Under the pieces are notes generated by a model. That model did no database searches and was not told the origin of the DNA. It was given only the letters and a program-made list of their open reading frames with translations. Below are positions 16,575 to 25,382 of a stretch of DNA of 64,000 nucleotides, in pieces. The DNA is from JBDTVS01 sp040007095 (GTDB lineage Bacteria; Acidobacteriota; Vicinamibacteria; Vicinamibacterales; CAVVIG01): contig JBDTVS010000009.1 in the NCBI GenBank assembly GCA_040007095.1, positions 14,493-78,492 of the forward strand, in the 5' to 3' direction. The translations under genes were made by a program, and so were the position numbers. Each line of letters begins with the position of its first letter. The first letter of the stretch is position 1.

Positions 16575-16970
16575 ATGAAAGGCGCAGGTGGAACGAGCGG
16601 CGGCGTCGGGATGTTCTTCGGGGGCGCGGCCATGGTGCTTACCGGCGGATACCTGCTGCTGACTCGAGTCAGCGTGATGAGCGGCGGCTGGCTCTTCTAC
16701 GGGTACGATGCGTTCGGGCTCTCGCTGTTTCCGCTGCTCGTCGGCATCGGCATGCTGTTCTACAACGGTCGCTCGGTGCTCGGCTGGCTCCTGGCGAGCG
16801 GTGGTACGCTCATCATCCTCGTCGGCATCGTTGCGAACATGCACGTCTACTTCAGAACCACTTCGCTGTTCGACACGCTGATCATGCTCGGGCTGCTGGC
16901 GGGCGGCGCGGGGCTCATCGCCCGCTCTCTCCGCGACATCGACGCCGCCGATTCCCAGTCCGGGACGTAA
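16575..16970 (+). CDS. Small four-helix membrane protein, unknown
   Basis: 131 aa from ATG 16575. Four hydrophobic helices at about residues 9-28, 42-60, 66-85 and 95-113, a Gly-rich start and a short charged tail (RSLRDIDAADSQSGT). No recognised domain. It follows module 1 after a 100-bp gap that contains an R3 repeat and may be transcribed separately; no clear ribosome site is visible before the ATG, so the start is tentative. Confidence 0.65.
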   Translation: MKGAGGTSGGVGMFFGGAAMVLTGGYLLLTRVSVMSGGWLFYGYDAFGLSLFPLLVGIGMLFYNGRSVLGWLLASGGTLIILVGIVANMHVYFRTTSLFDTLIMLGLLAGGAGLIARSLRDIDAADSQSGT

Positions 16971-17160
16971 GCGGTTCGACCACCTCTGCAGGTTCTCCTT
17001 CGCAATTCGCCTTGACGCTGGCATAGCACTTCGGCGACAGTGCTACCGCTTGAATCCCTTCTATCTCAACAATGGACACGGTCGGCAGCAGTCGATCGCG
17101 ACGCGTCACGGCCAGGCGTCTCGCCGTCGCAATTCCCAGATCCCGGTGAGAGCGTAGCCC

Positions 17161-18093
17161 TTGGACCTACGCCACCTGCGGGCCTTCGCCGCCGTCGCCG
17201 AGTCGCGGAGCTTTTCGAAGGCTGCGCGCCAGCTTCGCATCGCGCAGCCTCCACTCAGCCGGCACATCCGCCAACTCGAAAACGAGCTCGGTGTGAAGCT
17301 GTTCGTCCGCACGACCAGCGGCGCTCAGCTGACCTGCGAGGGCAGGATGCTGCTCGAGAGGGCGAAGAGCCTGCTCGCCGATGTCGGCGGATTCGTGGAG
17401 CTGGCCTCCCGAATGAAAAACGGCACGATGAGCATGGTGAAGGTTGGCATCGCGCCTGGACTCGGTGAAGTCGTCAACCGCATCCGCGTCCATCTAGTTG
17501 AGCGGCAGCCGGAGTTGTCAATCGAAGGCCTCGACGTGGTCTCCGGACAGCAATACGACGCTCTGCGTCAAGGCGCGATCGACGTCGGGGTCCTGCGCCA
17601 CGTCGACGATCGCCTGGCCATCGAGAGCGAGCGGCTGTTTGAGGAGCGATTCGTGGTCATCCTCCACGAGCGCCATCCGCTCGCGAAGCGAAAGTCGCTG
17701 CGCCTGAAGCAGCTCGCGGATGTACCGCTGTTGCTTCACGAGCGCCCCTGGGCGCCCGTCGCGCACGACAAGATCCTCACCCTGTACGGAGCCGCCGGCA
17801 TCGCGCCGGACGTCGTCACGCTCCACGCCGAACCGGGCGATCAGGCGTCGATGCTCGCCGTGGCCTCAGGGGAAGGCGTGTGCCTGGCGCTCAAGAGCGT
17901 GATGAGCCGCAGCTACGTGTCGGTGGGCGGCGTCGCGGTGGTCCCGCTCGACGAGCCCGACGCCGTGCTCCAGGTGCAGGTCGCCTGGCGGCGGGGTGAG
18001 ACATCGAAGAGGATTCAGTACTTCGTGGCCGCGGCGCACGAGGTGTTCCCGGCCAGCGGTGTCGGCGGCGACCCGCGAGCCAATCCGCGCTGA
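17161..18093 (+). CDS. LysR-family transcriptional regulator
   Basis: 310 aa, TTG start at 17161 (MDLRHLRAFAAVAESRSFSKAARQL). N-terminal winged helix-turn-helix at residues 1-60 (AARQLRIAQPPLSRHIRQLENELG), then a LysR substrate-binding domain at about residues 90-295. Family members commonly act on a neighbouring gene; the nearest candidates are the small membrane protein upstream and the multi-helix membrane protein downstream, both of unknown function. A short gap upstream (16971-17160) holds no divergent gene that I can support. Confidence 0.92.
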   Translation: MDLRHLRAFAAVAESRSFSKAARQLRIAQPPLSRHIRQLENELGVKLFVRTTSGAQLTCEGRMLLERAKSLLADVGGFVELASRMKNGTMSMVKVGIAPGLGEVVNRIRVHLVERQPELSIEGLDVVSGQQYDALRQGAIDVGVLRHVDDRLAIESERLFEERFVVILHERHPLAKRKSLRLKQLADVPLLLHERPWAPVAHDKILTLYGAAGIAPDVVTLHAEPGDQASMLAVASGEGVCLALKSVMSRSYVSVGGVAVVPLDEPDAVLQVQVAWRRGETSKRIQYFVAAAHEVFPASGVGGDPRANPR

Positions 18094-18167
18094 CGGCAGA
18101 CGTGGAACCGGAGAACGTCTGTCGACACGACGGCTCAGCGAGGAAAGCGCCGAGCTCGGAGAGAGTG

Positions 18168-18263
18168 CGTGGAAACGCCCGCCCGGCAAGGCGCGAGAAG
18201 CGCGCACACCGGGAGTATGCAAGCGACGACCAACGCAGCCTGGTGGGATGCATCGGCGGCTAC
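18168..18263 (+). repeat. Dispersed palindromic repeat R1, copy B
   Basis: Core gaaacgcccgcccggcaagg through gggatgcatcggcggctac. It closely matches the inner part of copies A and C (for example cccgcccggcaaggcgcgag and gcatcggcggc). The outer arms are weak here. It lies between the LysR gene and the membrane protein gene, ending 44 bp before the latter's start. Confidence 0.85.
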
Positions 18264-18307
18264 AGTGGCAGCTTTATTTCCGCCAGGGTCCAAGAGGGAG
18301 AGTCGAC

Positions 18308-19372
18308 ATGTCAGGCCTCAAACAGCCTCTCGTGGGCATCGTCGCAACGGCGCTCGTCATGGCTGTCGCGCTCGGATTTGTTTCGCTGTTCAGCTTTCCG
18401 ATGTTCACCGGTTGGGTCGCCTACTTTCTGCTCGGCTGCATTCCAATCCAGATCATTACCGCGGTCACCTGGGGAAGCAGTCCGGGTTTTGCCCAGAGCC
18501 ACAGGCAGCCAATCAAGGGTCTGATCCTGACCCTGACGACGTTGGTGGTTGGCGTGCTCGTGACGGCGGTAACCCACGCCACGATCGGCGGGGCCATCAG
18601 CCCGCCCACGCCGATGCTGGCGATGTGCGCCATCGTCTCGGTCGTCGTCACGTTCTGGGCGGCGATCATGTGGGGCGGCTGGCCGTTCACGACGCTGATC
18701 AAGAATCCGATCGCCGCCGGGTTGACGATGCTGGTGGTCTGCTATCTGGTCAACTACGCGCTGTTTCGAATCTTTTTTGACTATGGTTTCATGCAGGGCG
18801 CTCCGGTCTACGTCGCCGCGCAGGATCCACATGGACTGTTTCCGGCCTGGAACGCGCTGGTGTTCTATCTGTCGTGCCTGTCGGCGATGTTCCTGATGCT
18901 CAACTTCGATTTGTGGCCGCTGACGATGTTTCCCGGTGTGATGCGGCAACCCGTGCTCGGCGCTGTGTGGACGGTGGCGGCGATCGTTCTCGGCGGGCTG
19001 GTCTTCTACATCGGGGTGATCGCGCTGGGGACGGACGTCGTCGCGTTCATGGTGCGTGTGCCGGTGCCGTTCATCTTCGGCTCGATCGTCGTGTTGAACA
19101 TGCTGCAGGGGTCGCTGTTCGCGAAGTATCAGCAGCCGATGAAAGGCATCTTGAACACGGTCGCGGTCGTCGTGATCGGGCAGGTGCTGTCGAGGATGTA
19201 CGGCGCGCTGGCGCCGACGGTGACGGGCCCGGTCGCGCCGGGGCCGCCGACTTACGATTTCGAGATCTGGCTGGCGTCGGCGCTGCTCAGCGTGACGTTT
19301 CCGCTGCTGATCTTCTACGCTGAGTACTTCAAGTTCTGGCCGTTGAAGACAGAGCTGCCGGCGCGCCAGTAA
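18308..19372 (+). CDS. Polytopic membrane protein with five (Q/N)P-x-x-G repeats, unknown
   Basis: 354 aa from ATG 18308, with ribosome site gggag 9 nt before. About nine or ten membrane helices. The motif QPLVG (residue 6), QPIKG (67), NPIAAG (133), QPVLG (214) and QPMKG (276) appears at intervals of 60-80 residues, each just before a long hydrophobic helix, so the protein seems built from repeated two-helix units. I recognise no transporter or enzyme family. It stands alone downstream of a LysR regulator, which may control it. Confidence 0.8.
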   Translation: MSGLKQPLVGIVATALVMAVALGFVSLFSFPMFTGWVAYFLLGCIPIQIITAVTWGSSPGFAQSHRQPIKGLILTLTTLVVGVLVTAVTHATIGGAISPPTPMLAMCAIVSVVVTFWAAIMWGGWPFTTLIKNPIAAGLTMLVVCYLVNYALFRIFFDYGFMQGAPVYVAAQDPHGLFPAWNALVFYLSCLSAMFLMLNFDLWPLTMFPGVMRQPVLGAVWTVAAIVLGGLVFYIGVIALGTDVVAFMVRVPVPFIFGSIVVLNMLQGSLFAKYQQPMKGILNTVAVVVIGQVLSRMYGALAPTVTGPVAPGPPTYDFEIWLASALLSVTFPLLIFYAEYFKFWPLKTELPARQ

Positions 19373-19429
19373 GCGTGGTGCCCCACGCCGACGCGGCGGG
19401 CGCCGAAGACGGTCCGGCTGACGCCGGGC

Positions 19430-19540
19430 ACGACGCCTACACGACGCCTACACGACGCCAGGTGGCGCCGGTTCACTGGCTGACCGATGTTGAGAATCGT
19501 TCGGTGACGATCCCGAGTCGTCCGCTGACGTCCGCTGACG
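19430..19540. repeat. Short tandem repeats in the gap before hpaC
   Basis: acgacgcctac occurs 2.8 times at 19430-19460 and tccgctgacg twice at 19521-19540. The rest of the gap 19373-19556 shows no gene. Confidence 0.7.
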
Positions 19541-19556
19541 AACTTGAGATTCGTAT

Positions 19557-19601
19557 GTAGTGTCCGGCTTCAGCCTGGCTTCAGCCGGCCCGTGGACACT
19601 A
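19557..19601 (-). repeat. Repeat family R2, copy 3; hairpin at the 3' end of hpaC
   Basis: tagtgtcc (19558-19565) and ggacacta (19594-19601) are perfect inverted arms around two ggcttcagcc units. It covers the stop codon of the flavin reductase gene and could act as its terminator or mRNA-stabilising stem; no T-run follows. Confidence 0.55.
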
Positions 19602-20093
19602 GGGCTCTGGAGTCGCGAGGGCCGCGTAGCGACCGCTGCTGAACAGCAACGGCGTCGCCGATTCGTTTCGATAGAGCGACAGCACCCGGCCGATCACGAT
19701 CCAGTGATCGCCGCCCTCGTGGATGGCTTCGACGCCGCAGCCGAGCGCAGCCATGCATCCGTCGAGGAGGGGACCGCCTTCCCAGGGGCTGAAGATAAAG
19801 TCCGGTGGTGATTCGCCCGTCCATCTTCCCGCGAAATACGTCGAGAGCTGCTGTTGTTCGTGCTGCAGGATGTTGACGGAAAAGCCTGCCGCCTCGTGAA
19901 TCAGCTGCCCGAGGTGCGCGGTCTTGCCGACGCAGAACAGCACCAGCGGGGGATCGAGCGACACCGACGTGAACGAGTTCGCGGTCATCGCGCGAACCGT
20001 GCCTTCCACGTCCACCGCTATCACGGTGACGCCAGTGACGAACTGGCCGACAGTGTGACGAAACGTTCGTGAATCGATCGACATGGTGTTCAT
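19599..20093 (-). CDS. hpaC: Flavin reductase (HpaC-like) of a two-component monooxygenase
   Basis: 164 aa. Flavin-reductase-like FMN-binding domain across the whole length, with the family pattern FVTGVTVIAV, MTANSFTSVSLDPPLVLFC and FSVNILQHEQQ near the N-terminus and GGDHWIVIGRV near the end. It should reduce free FAD or FMN with NAD(P)H and pass it to the oxygenase encoded just upstream in the same direction (118-bp gap). Length and gene order match HpaBC-type systems; the aromatic substrate is not known from sequence. Confidence 0.88.
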   Translation of the reverse strand: MNTMSIDSRTFRHTVGQFVTGVTVIAVDVEGTVRAMTANSFTSVSLDPPLVLFCVGKTAHLGQLIHEAAGFSVNILQHEQQQLSTYFAGRWTGESPPDFIFSPWEGGPLLDGCMAALGCGVEAIHEGGDHWIVIGRVLSLYRNESATPLLFSSGRYAALATPEP

Positions 20094-20211
20094 GGTCGGA
20101 TGTCGGACGAGGTGCTAGAGAGACAATACGACATTTGCCGCGAGACCGCAGAGCTCGCCGAGATGAGTGTCTCTCGCCGGCCCTGCGCTGCGCTGTGCGT
20201 GTCGTTTCGGG

Positions 20212-21771
20212 TCAGGCTTTTGGCTTCATGATCGCACTGACGTCGGCGTTCGAGATGAGATCCGGCGCGGTCCAGCCGTTCAGATCGTATTCGGCCATGC
20301 ACTGCTCGGCGAACCCCTTGAAGCGGGCGCTCGCGCCGCTGATGTCCGACACCAGCAGCGTTTCGAAGCGGATGCTCTCGTGGTTGCCGAAATAGTTGCG
20401 CTCGTAGAGCTCGTGGCGTCCGCCGAACTCGGTGCCGATCGCGTCCCACATCAGCTTCATCAGCTTCACGCGATCCACGGCCGTGTAGCCGTTCGACCCG
20501 CGCACGAACTGGTCGAGCAGGGGCCGAAGCTCCGGCACCTGGAAGTCGACGGCGCTCGAGGGAAGATAGATGAGCGCGCTGGCCAGCGTGTTCTCGATGA
20601 TCTCCTTGATCTTGGGGTAGGCAATGCTGGCCATCACCCGGTACGCCAATCCGTACTCGAGATTGGGCAGTACGTAACCCTCCGTCCACGGGTTGGTCGC
20701 GCGCGCCATCGCATCGGTCAAGCCCCAGAAGCAGTTCCGCCAAGCGAGGACTTCGCCGACCTGCGCCTGAACGCCGCGGAAGTCCTTCGCGCCGGTGGCT
20801 TCCACGGCCTTCAGCAGGAGACCGGCGAGGAAGTCGAGCTTGACCGCGAGGCGCGTGCACCCCTGGAACATGAACCTCGGGAGGAATCCCGAACGGGGGA
20901 AGAAGTTGTTGACCTTGTCGATGTCCCCGTAGGCGAAGACGTTCTCCCACGGCACGAACACCTTGTCGAAGATCAGGATCGAGTCGTTCTCGTCCATCCG
21001 GCTCGACAGCGGATAGTCGAACGGCGTGCCCATGACGGCGGCCGTCATTTCGTAGGACGGCCGGCACAGCAGCTTCACCCCCGGTGCGTCGGTCGGCACC
21101 ATGCAGACGAAGGCAAATGGCTTGGTCTTGATCGGCAGCGCGCCGTTATTCGCGATGAAGTTGTAGTGCGTCAGGCTGGACGTCGTCGCCACGACTTTGG
21201 CGCCGCTCACGATCAGACCGCCGTCGGTCTCCTTCTCGACGTGCATGTAGACGTCTTTCACTTCGTCGAGCGGCTTGTCGCGATCGACCGGCGGATTGAC
21301 GATGGCGTGATTGACGAAGGAGACCTCCTCCTGGACCTTCTTGTACCAGCGGCGGGCGTTGTCGTCGTAGGGGGCGTAGTAGCCGGCGTTGGCGCCGAGC
21401 GTGGCGAGGAAGGCCGCTTTGTAATCCGGGCTGCGGCCGATCCAGCCGTAGGAGACACGGGCCCATTCGGCGATCGCGTCGCGGGCGCCGACCAGATCCT
21501 CGGCGGTTCGAGAGGCCTTGAAGAACTTGTGCGTGAAGCTGCCGCCACCGGTATCGGTGGCGGTCGTCAACACGGCCTGGCGCGCCGGATCGTGGAGCGC
21601 GTCGTAGAGGCGCGCGATCATCCGCACCGTGTTGCGAAACGCCGGATGCGTCGTGACATCCTTGACGCGCTCGCCGTAGATCCAGATTTCCCGGCCATCG
21701 CGCACGCTGTCCAGATACTCGTCGCCGGTCATCGGCCGTGTGCGCGCCGGCGTTGTTGAGGAATCAGTCAT
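20212..21771 (-). CDS. hpaB: 4-hydroxyphenylacetate 3-monooxygenase-type oxygenase (HpaB family)
   Basis: 519 aa from ATG 21771, preferred over 21789 because GGGAG sits 7 nt before it. Family features: MTGDEYLDSVRDGREIWIYGERV at the start, THYNFIANNG, DENDSILIFDKVFVPWENVF in the acyl-CoA-dehydrogenase-like core, and FGGRHELYERNYFGNHE near the end. It hydroxylates a phenol ortho to the OH using reduced flavin from the partner reductase. Possible substrates are 4-hydroxyphenylacetate, phenol or hydroxycinnamates. The ring-cleavage operon at 35-41.5 kb could use a catechol-type product, but that link is inference. Confidence 0.93.
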   Translation of the reverse strand: MTDSSTTPARTRPMTGDEYLDSVRDGREIWIYGERVKDVTTHPAFRNTVRMIARLYDALHDPARQAVLTTATDTGGGSFTHKFFKASRTAEDLVGARDAIAEWARVSYGWIGRSPDYKAAFLATLGANAGYYAPYDDNARRWYKKVQEEVSFVNHAIVNPPVDRDKPLDEVKDVYMHVEKETDGGLIVSGAKVVATTSSLTHYNFIANNGALPIKTKPFAFVCMVPTDAPGVKLLCRPSYEMTAAVMGTPFDYPLSSRMDENDSILIFDKVFVPWENVFAYGDIDKVNNFFPRSGFLPRFMFQGCTRLAVKLDFLAGLLLKAVEATGAKDFRGVQAQVGEVLAWRNCFWGLTDAMARATNPWTEGYVLPNLEYGLAYRVMASIAYPKIKEIIENTLASALIYLPSSAVDFQVPELRPLLDQFVRGSNGYTAVDRVKLMKLMWDAIGTEFGGRHELYERNYFGNHESIRFETLLVSDISGASARFKGFAEQCMAEYDLNGWTAPDLISNADVSAIMKPKA

Positions 21772-21789
21772 CAGAGTCTCCCGAGACAT

Positions 21790-21847
21790 CTTCTAAAGCC
21801 GATGTCTTCGTGAATGAAGCGAGCGGCCTCCGCTTCGGCTTTAGAAG
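21790..21847. promoter_or_regulatory. Perfect 13-bp inverted repeat in the hpaB leader
   Basis: cttctaaagccga (21790-21802) and tcggctttagaag (21835-21847), with a nested gaagcg/cgcttc stem in the loop. It begins 19 bp upstream of the hpaB start. Just beyond lie two gcggccgc octamers (21863 and 21874) 3 bp apart. An RNA leader stem or a protein-binding palindrome are both possible. Confidence 0.6.
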
Positions 21848-21995
21848 CTGTCTAAGTTAGCTGCGGCCGCGGAGCGGCCGCCTAGTCACGAAGATCGCTC
21901 CATCAGCCGGGCGGGAAATCCTCGGCGGTGCGGCGCGACGCTTCGTGACTGGCGCGCCATTCTAACCTGTCCACGGGACGTGGCGTCGATTCGCA

Positions 21996-22030
21996 GACGG
22001 TATGACGCGGTGTCGCCGACGGTATGACGC
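21996..22030. promoter_or_regulatory. Direct repeat upstream of the TonB receptor promoter
   Basis: gacggtatgacgc occurs at 21996-22008 and 22018-22030, 22 bp apart (two helical turns), 55-90 bp upstream of the -35 box. Spacing and place fit a regulator-binding site in this divergent 421-bp intergenic region; the regulator is unknown. Confidence 0.45.
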
Positions 22031-22084
22031 CCATCCAAGTTTTCGTATTCCTCGATCGGTACGGGAGTCCATCGCGTTTGTGCG

Positions 22085-22113
22085 TTGACACTGGACTCTC
22101 CTGTTCCTAAGAT
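22085..22113 (+). promoter_or_regulatory. Strong sigma-70-type promoter for the TonB-dependent receptor
   Basis: TTGACA (22085-22090), 17-bp spacer, TAAGAT (22108-22113). Predicted start near 22120, a leader of about 73 nt, then ggggagg 6 nt before the ATG at 22193. Confidence 0.65.
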
Positions 22114-22192
22114 GCGCCTCGAGATCATCGGCGCGCGGAGATCGGACCAGCCGCGAGCCCGGCAACGTTGGTGGCAGCATGGGGAGGAAGCG

Positions 22193-25100
22193 ATGCGTGT
22201 TCTCGCACGGGCGGTACTTGTCGTGTCGTGTCTGCTCATCGTTCCAGCCGCAGTGTACGCGCAGGCGTCGATTGCAGGTACCGTCAAGGACGCCTCAGGT
22301 GCCGTGCTGCCCGGGGTGACGGTCGAGGCCGCGAGCCCCGTCTTGATTGAAAAGGTCCGCTCGGCGGTCACCGACGGCGCAGGCCAGTACCGGATCGTCG
22401 ATCTGCGGCCGGGCTCGTACACCATGACCTTCACGCTGACCGGCTTCAGCATCGTCCGACGTGATGGCGTCGAGTTGACCGGGTCGTTTACGGCCACCAT
22501 CAACGCTGAGTTGAAGGTGGGCAGCGTGCAGGAAACCATCACCGTCACGGGAGAGACGCCGATGGTCGACGTGTCCAGCACGCGGAAACAGGTGGTGCTC
22601 GATCACGACGCGGTCCAGAACCTGCCGAGCTCACGACAGTACTTCACGCTGGCGCGAATGGCGTCCGGGACGTCGGGCGGCGGCGGCGACGTGGGTGGGA
22701 GCGCCGGCATCGCGGATGTCGGACAAAGCCTGACGGCACACGGCAGCAAGGCGGTCGATCAGCGCGTGATGCTGAACGGCGTCAGCATCATGACGCTGCA
22801 GGCCGGCGGCAACATCGGCGGCCAGCAGCCCGACGTGGGCTCCGCGTCGGAAATCGCCATCGACACCTCGTCGCTGTCGGCCGAGGGGGCTACGGGTGGA
22901 GTCCGGATCAACTTCATTCCCAAGGACGGCGGCAATACGTTCGGCACGTCGACATTCTTCACCTTCGCGAACGAGTCGATGCAGGGGACCAACTACACCG
23001 ACGCGTTGAAGGCGGCCGGGCTGGCGACACCGACCAAGATCCGCAACCTGTGGGATTTCAACGGATCGGTTGGCGGCCCCATCGTCAAAGACAAAGCGTG
23101 GTTCTGGTTCTCGACCCGCTTCAATCGTTCGAACTCGTTCGCCGGCGTCTTCGAGAACAAGAACGCGTTCAACCCGAACGCGTGGATTTACGTGCCCGAC
23201 GAGAGCGCGCCGGCGGAAAATCACGGGGAGGTGCAGCAGAACAACCTGCGCATCACCTGGCAGGTCGCACCCAGGGTCAAGGTCGCGTTCGAGCAGAAGG
23301 TCGATACATTCTGTAACTGCCCGTACCAGGCCGGGGCGATTGCTGCGACCAGTAACGGTGTGTTCAATTCCCAGCTGGCCGCTCCAGAGGCCGCCCGCGA
23401 TCGGCGCTTCCCGCGCCTCCGGCAGGAGCATGTGGAATTCACGTCGCCGGTCACCAGCAAGCTGCTGTTCGAATTCGTGGGGATGCACTTGTTCGAGCGT
23501 TGGGGCAACATGGATCTGCGCTCGGCCGATAACGGCGGGTCGCTGACCGACGCTGAGGCGGCAGGGATCCAGAACATGATCTCGGTGGCCGATCAGGGCA
23601 CTGGCCTGATGTACCGCAGCTACGCCGCCACGGGATTCGGCGGGCTCAACAACACGGTCGTTCCCAACTACACCTATCGCGTCGCGGCGTCTTACGTCAC
23701 CGGCGGTCACAACTTCAAAACCGGCTGGAACGACACGTGGGGGTACCAGGAGGTCAACAACTACGCCTACCAGCCGATCAGCTACACGTTCAACCAGGGG
23801 GTCCCGACCTTCGTGACTGAGTATGCGGCGCCAATCACGGCCCGCAGCGAAGAGAACCACGACTTCGGCGCGTTTGCGCAGGACACGTGGAAACTGAGTC
23901 GGGCGACCATCACGGGGGCCATCAGGTACGACTGGTTCAAGACGTCGTTTCCGGAGCAGACGATCGGACCAGGCCCAGCGTTGGTCGGCCTCCAGAACCG
24001 AAACATCCACTTCAACGCGCAGGACAACACCAGCTGGAAGGACCTGACCTATCGATCGGGCGCCGTCTTCGACCTGTTCGGCAACGGCAAGTCGGCGGTG
24101 AAGGTGGCAGCAAACAAGTATCTCCTCGGGCAGACACTCAACGCGTTGGGCGCGGCGACGACCAACCCCGTGAACGCCATGCAAACGTTCACCAACCGCA
24201 GTTGGGCCGACTCCAACGGCAACTTCGCCGTGGACTGCAACCTCGCGAGTCCGCTGGCGCAGAACCTCTCGGCCAGTGGCGGCGACAACTGCGGCCAGAT
24301 CGCCCAGTCCACCTTCGGCACGACCATTCCCGGTGCGACGTTCGATCAGGATCTGCTGACCGGCTGGGGACACCGGGCGAGCAACTGGGAATTTTCGGCG
24401 GGCATCCAGCAGCAGCTTCACCCGCGCATTTCGATCGACGTCGGCTACTACCGGCGTATCTGGCAGAACTTCCCGGTCGTCGACAATGTCCTGGCGGCGG
24501 CCAGTGATTTCCAGGCCTTTACGATGACGACACCGTCCGACGCGCGGCTGCCCGGCGGCGGCGGACAAGCGCTGACCTACTACAACATCATCCCTACCAA
24601 ATTCGGCCAGACCCAGAACAACTACACGCTGGCGAGCAAGTTCGGCAACGAGTACGAACACTGGAACGGTTTCGACATCAGCGTCAATGGCCGACTCGCG
24701 AACGGTCTCCGGTTCCAGGCCGGGACCGGCACCGGGCAAACCGTTACCGACAACTGCGAGATCATCGCGCAGTTACCAGAAATGCTGAGCTGGGGTGCCA
24801 CCAACGCGGCGGCTGTCGCGGCAAACGGGGCTCAACCACAACTGGCAAAGGAGTTCTGCCACCTCCAGGAACCGTGGATGACGGGCTTCAAAGGGCTGGT
24901 GTTCTACACGATTCCCAAAGCGGATGTGCAGGTGGCGGCGACGTTCCGCAGCACGCCGGGCGTCGCGAACACCTTCGGCAACGGAGCTGGTGGCGCGCAG
25001 CCGTCCGGTCTGGCGGCGAATTTTGCGGCCACCAACGCATATCTCGCCGCAAATTCGAACCTGGGCCGGACGCTCTCTGGCGGGGGAGCCAACACCACCG

Positions 25101-25348
25101 TGGTGATCGTCAATCCGGACACCTTGTATCTGGAACGCGACCACCAGCTCGATTTCCGGATCGGCAAAGTGTTCAAGTTGTCCGGCACCCGAACGACGGT
25201 CAACCTCGACATCTACAACCTGCTGAACCGCAGTACCATCTACACCGCCAACCAGACGTACGCGCTCACAAGCAACCCCTGGCTGACGCCAACGGCGATC
25301 ACGAACCCGCGTCTGTTGAAGGTCAGCTTCACGTTCGATATCAGGTAG
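22193..25348 (+). CDS. TonB-dependent receptor with N-terminal carboxypeptidase-regulatory-like domain
   Basis: 1051 aa from ATG 22193. Signal peptide ends near residue 24 (AVYAQ). Residues 25-110 form the CarboxypepD_reg-like domain (ASIAGTVKDASGAVLPGVTVEA), then a plug domain (QETITVTGETPMVDVSSTR onward), then a long beta-barrel ending in a short strand LLKVSFTFDIR. This layout is typical of the large Oar-like receptors of Acidobacteria and Bacteroidetes, which import or bind large ligands such as peptides, glycans or siderophores. No partner lipoprotein is adjacent, and the substrate is unknown. Confidence 0.93.
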   Translation: MRVLARAVLVVSCLLIVPAAVYAQASIAGTVKDASGAVLPGVTVEAASPVLIEKVRSAVTDGAGQYRIVDLRPGSYTMTFTLTGFSIVRRDGVELTGSFTATINAELKVGSVQETITVTGETPMVDVSSTRKQVVLDHDAVQNLPSSRQYFTLARMASGTSGGGGDVGGSAGIADVGQSLTAHGSKAVDQRVMLNGVSIMTLQAGGNIGGQQPDVGSASEIAIDTSSLSAEGATGGVRINFIPKDGGNTFGTSTFFTFANESMQGTNYTDALKAAGLATPTKIRNLWDFNGSVGGPIVKDKAWFWFSTRFNRSNSFAGVFENKNAFNPNAWIYVPDESAPAENHGEVQQNNLRITWQVAPRVKVAFEQKVDTFCNCPYQAGAIAATSNGVFNSQLAAPEAARDRRFPRLRQEHVEFTSPVTSKLLFEFVGMHLFERWGNMDLRSADNGGSLTDAEAAGIQNMISVADQGTGLMYRSYAATGFGGLNNTVVPNYTYRVAASYVTGGHNFKTGWNDTWGYQEVNNYAYQPISYTFNQGVPTFVTEYAAPITARSEENHDFGAFAQDTWKLSRATITGAIRYDWFKTSFPEQTIGPGPALVGLQNRNIHFNAQDNTSWKDLTYRSGAVFDLFGNGKSAVKVAANKYLLGQTLNALGAATTNPVNAMQTFTNRSWADSNGNFAVDCNLASPLAQNLSASGGDNCGQIAQSTFGTTIPGATFDQDLLTGWGHRASNWEFSAGIQQQLHPRISIDVGYYRRIWQNFPVVDNVLAAASDFQAFTMTTPSDARLPGGGGQALTYYNIIPTKFGQTQNNYTLASKFGNEYEHWNGFDISVNGRLANGLRFQAGTGTGQTVTDNCEIIAQLPEMLSWGATNAAAVAANGAQPQLAKEFCHLQEPWMTGFKGLVFYTIPKADVQVAATFRSTPGVANTFGNGAGGAQPSGLAANFAATNAYLAANSNLGRTLSGGGANTTVVIVNPDTLYLERDHQLDFRIGKVFKLSGTRTTVNLDIYNLLNRSTIYTANQTYALTSNPWLTPTAITNPRLLKVSFTFDIR

Positions 25349-25382
25349 TCCGCCTGTAGACTGGAGGCCGGGGATCGAAGCG

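Noticed and set aside
16915..17109. Small minus-strand frame opposite the LysR start (IEGIQAVALSPKCYASVKANC)
   Set aside because: Protein-like in part, but no ribosome site and it runs into the end of the upstream membrane-protein gene; too weak to call a gene.
22631..24739. 702-residue minus-strand open frame
   Set aside because: Antisense to the TonB receptor barrel; no motifs, skewed composition.
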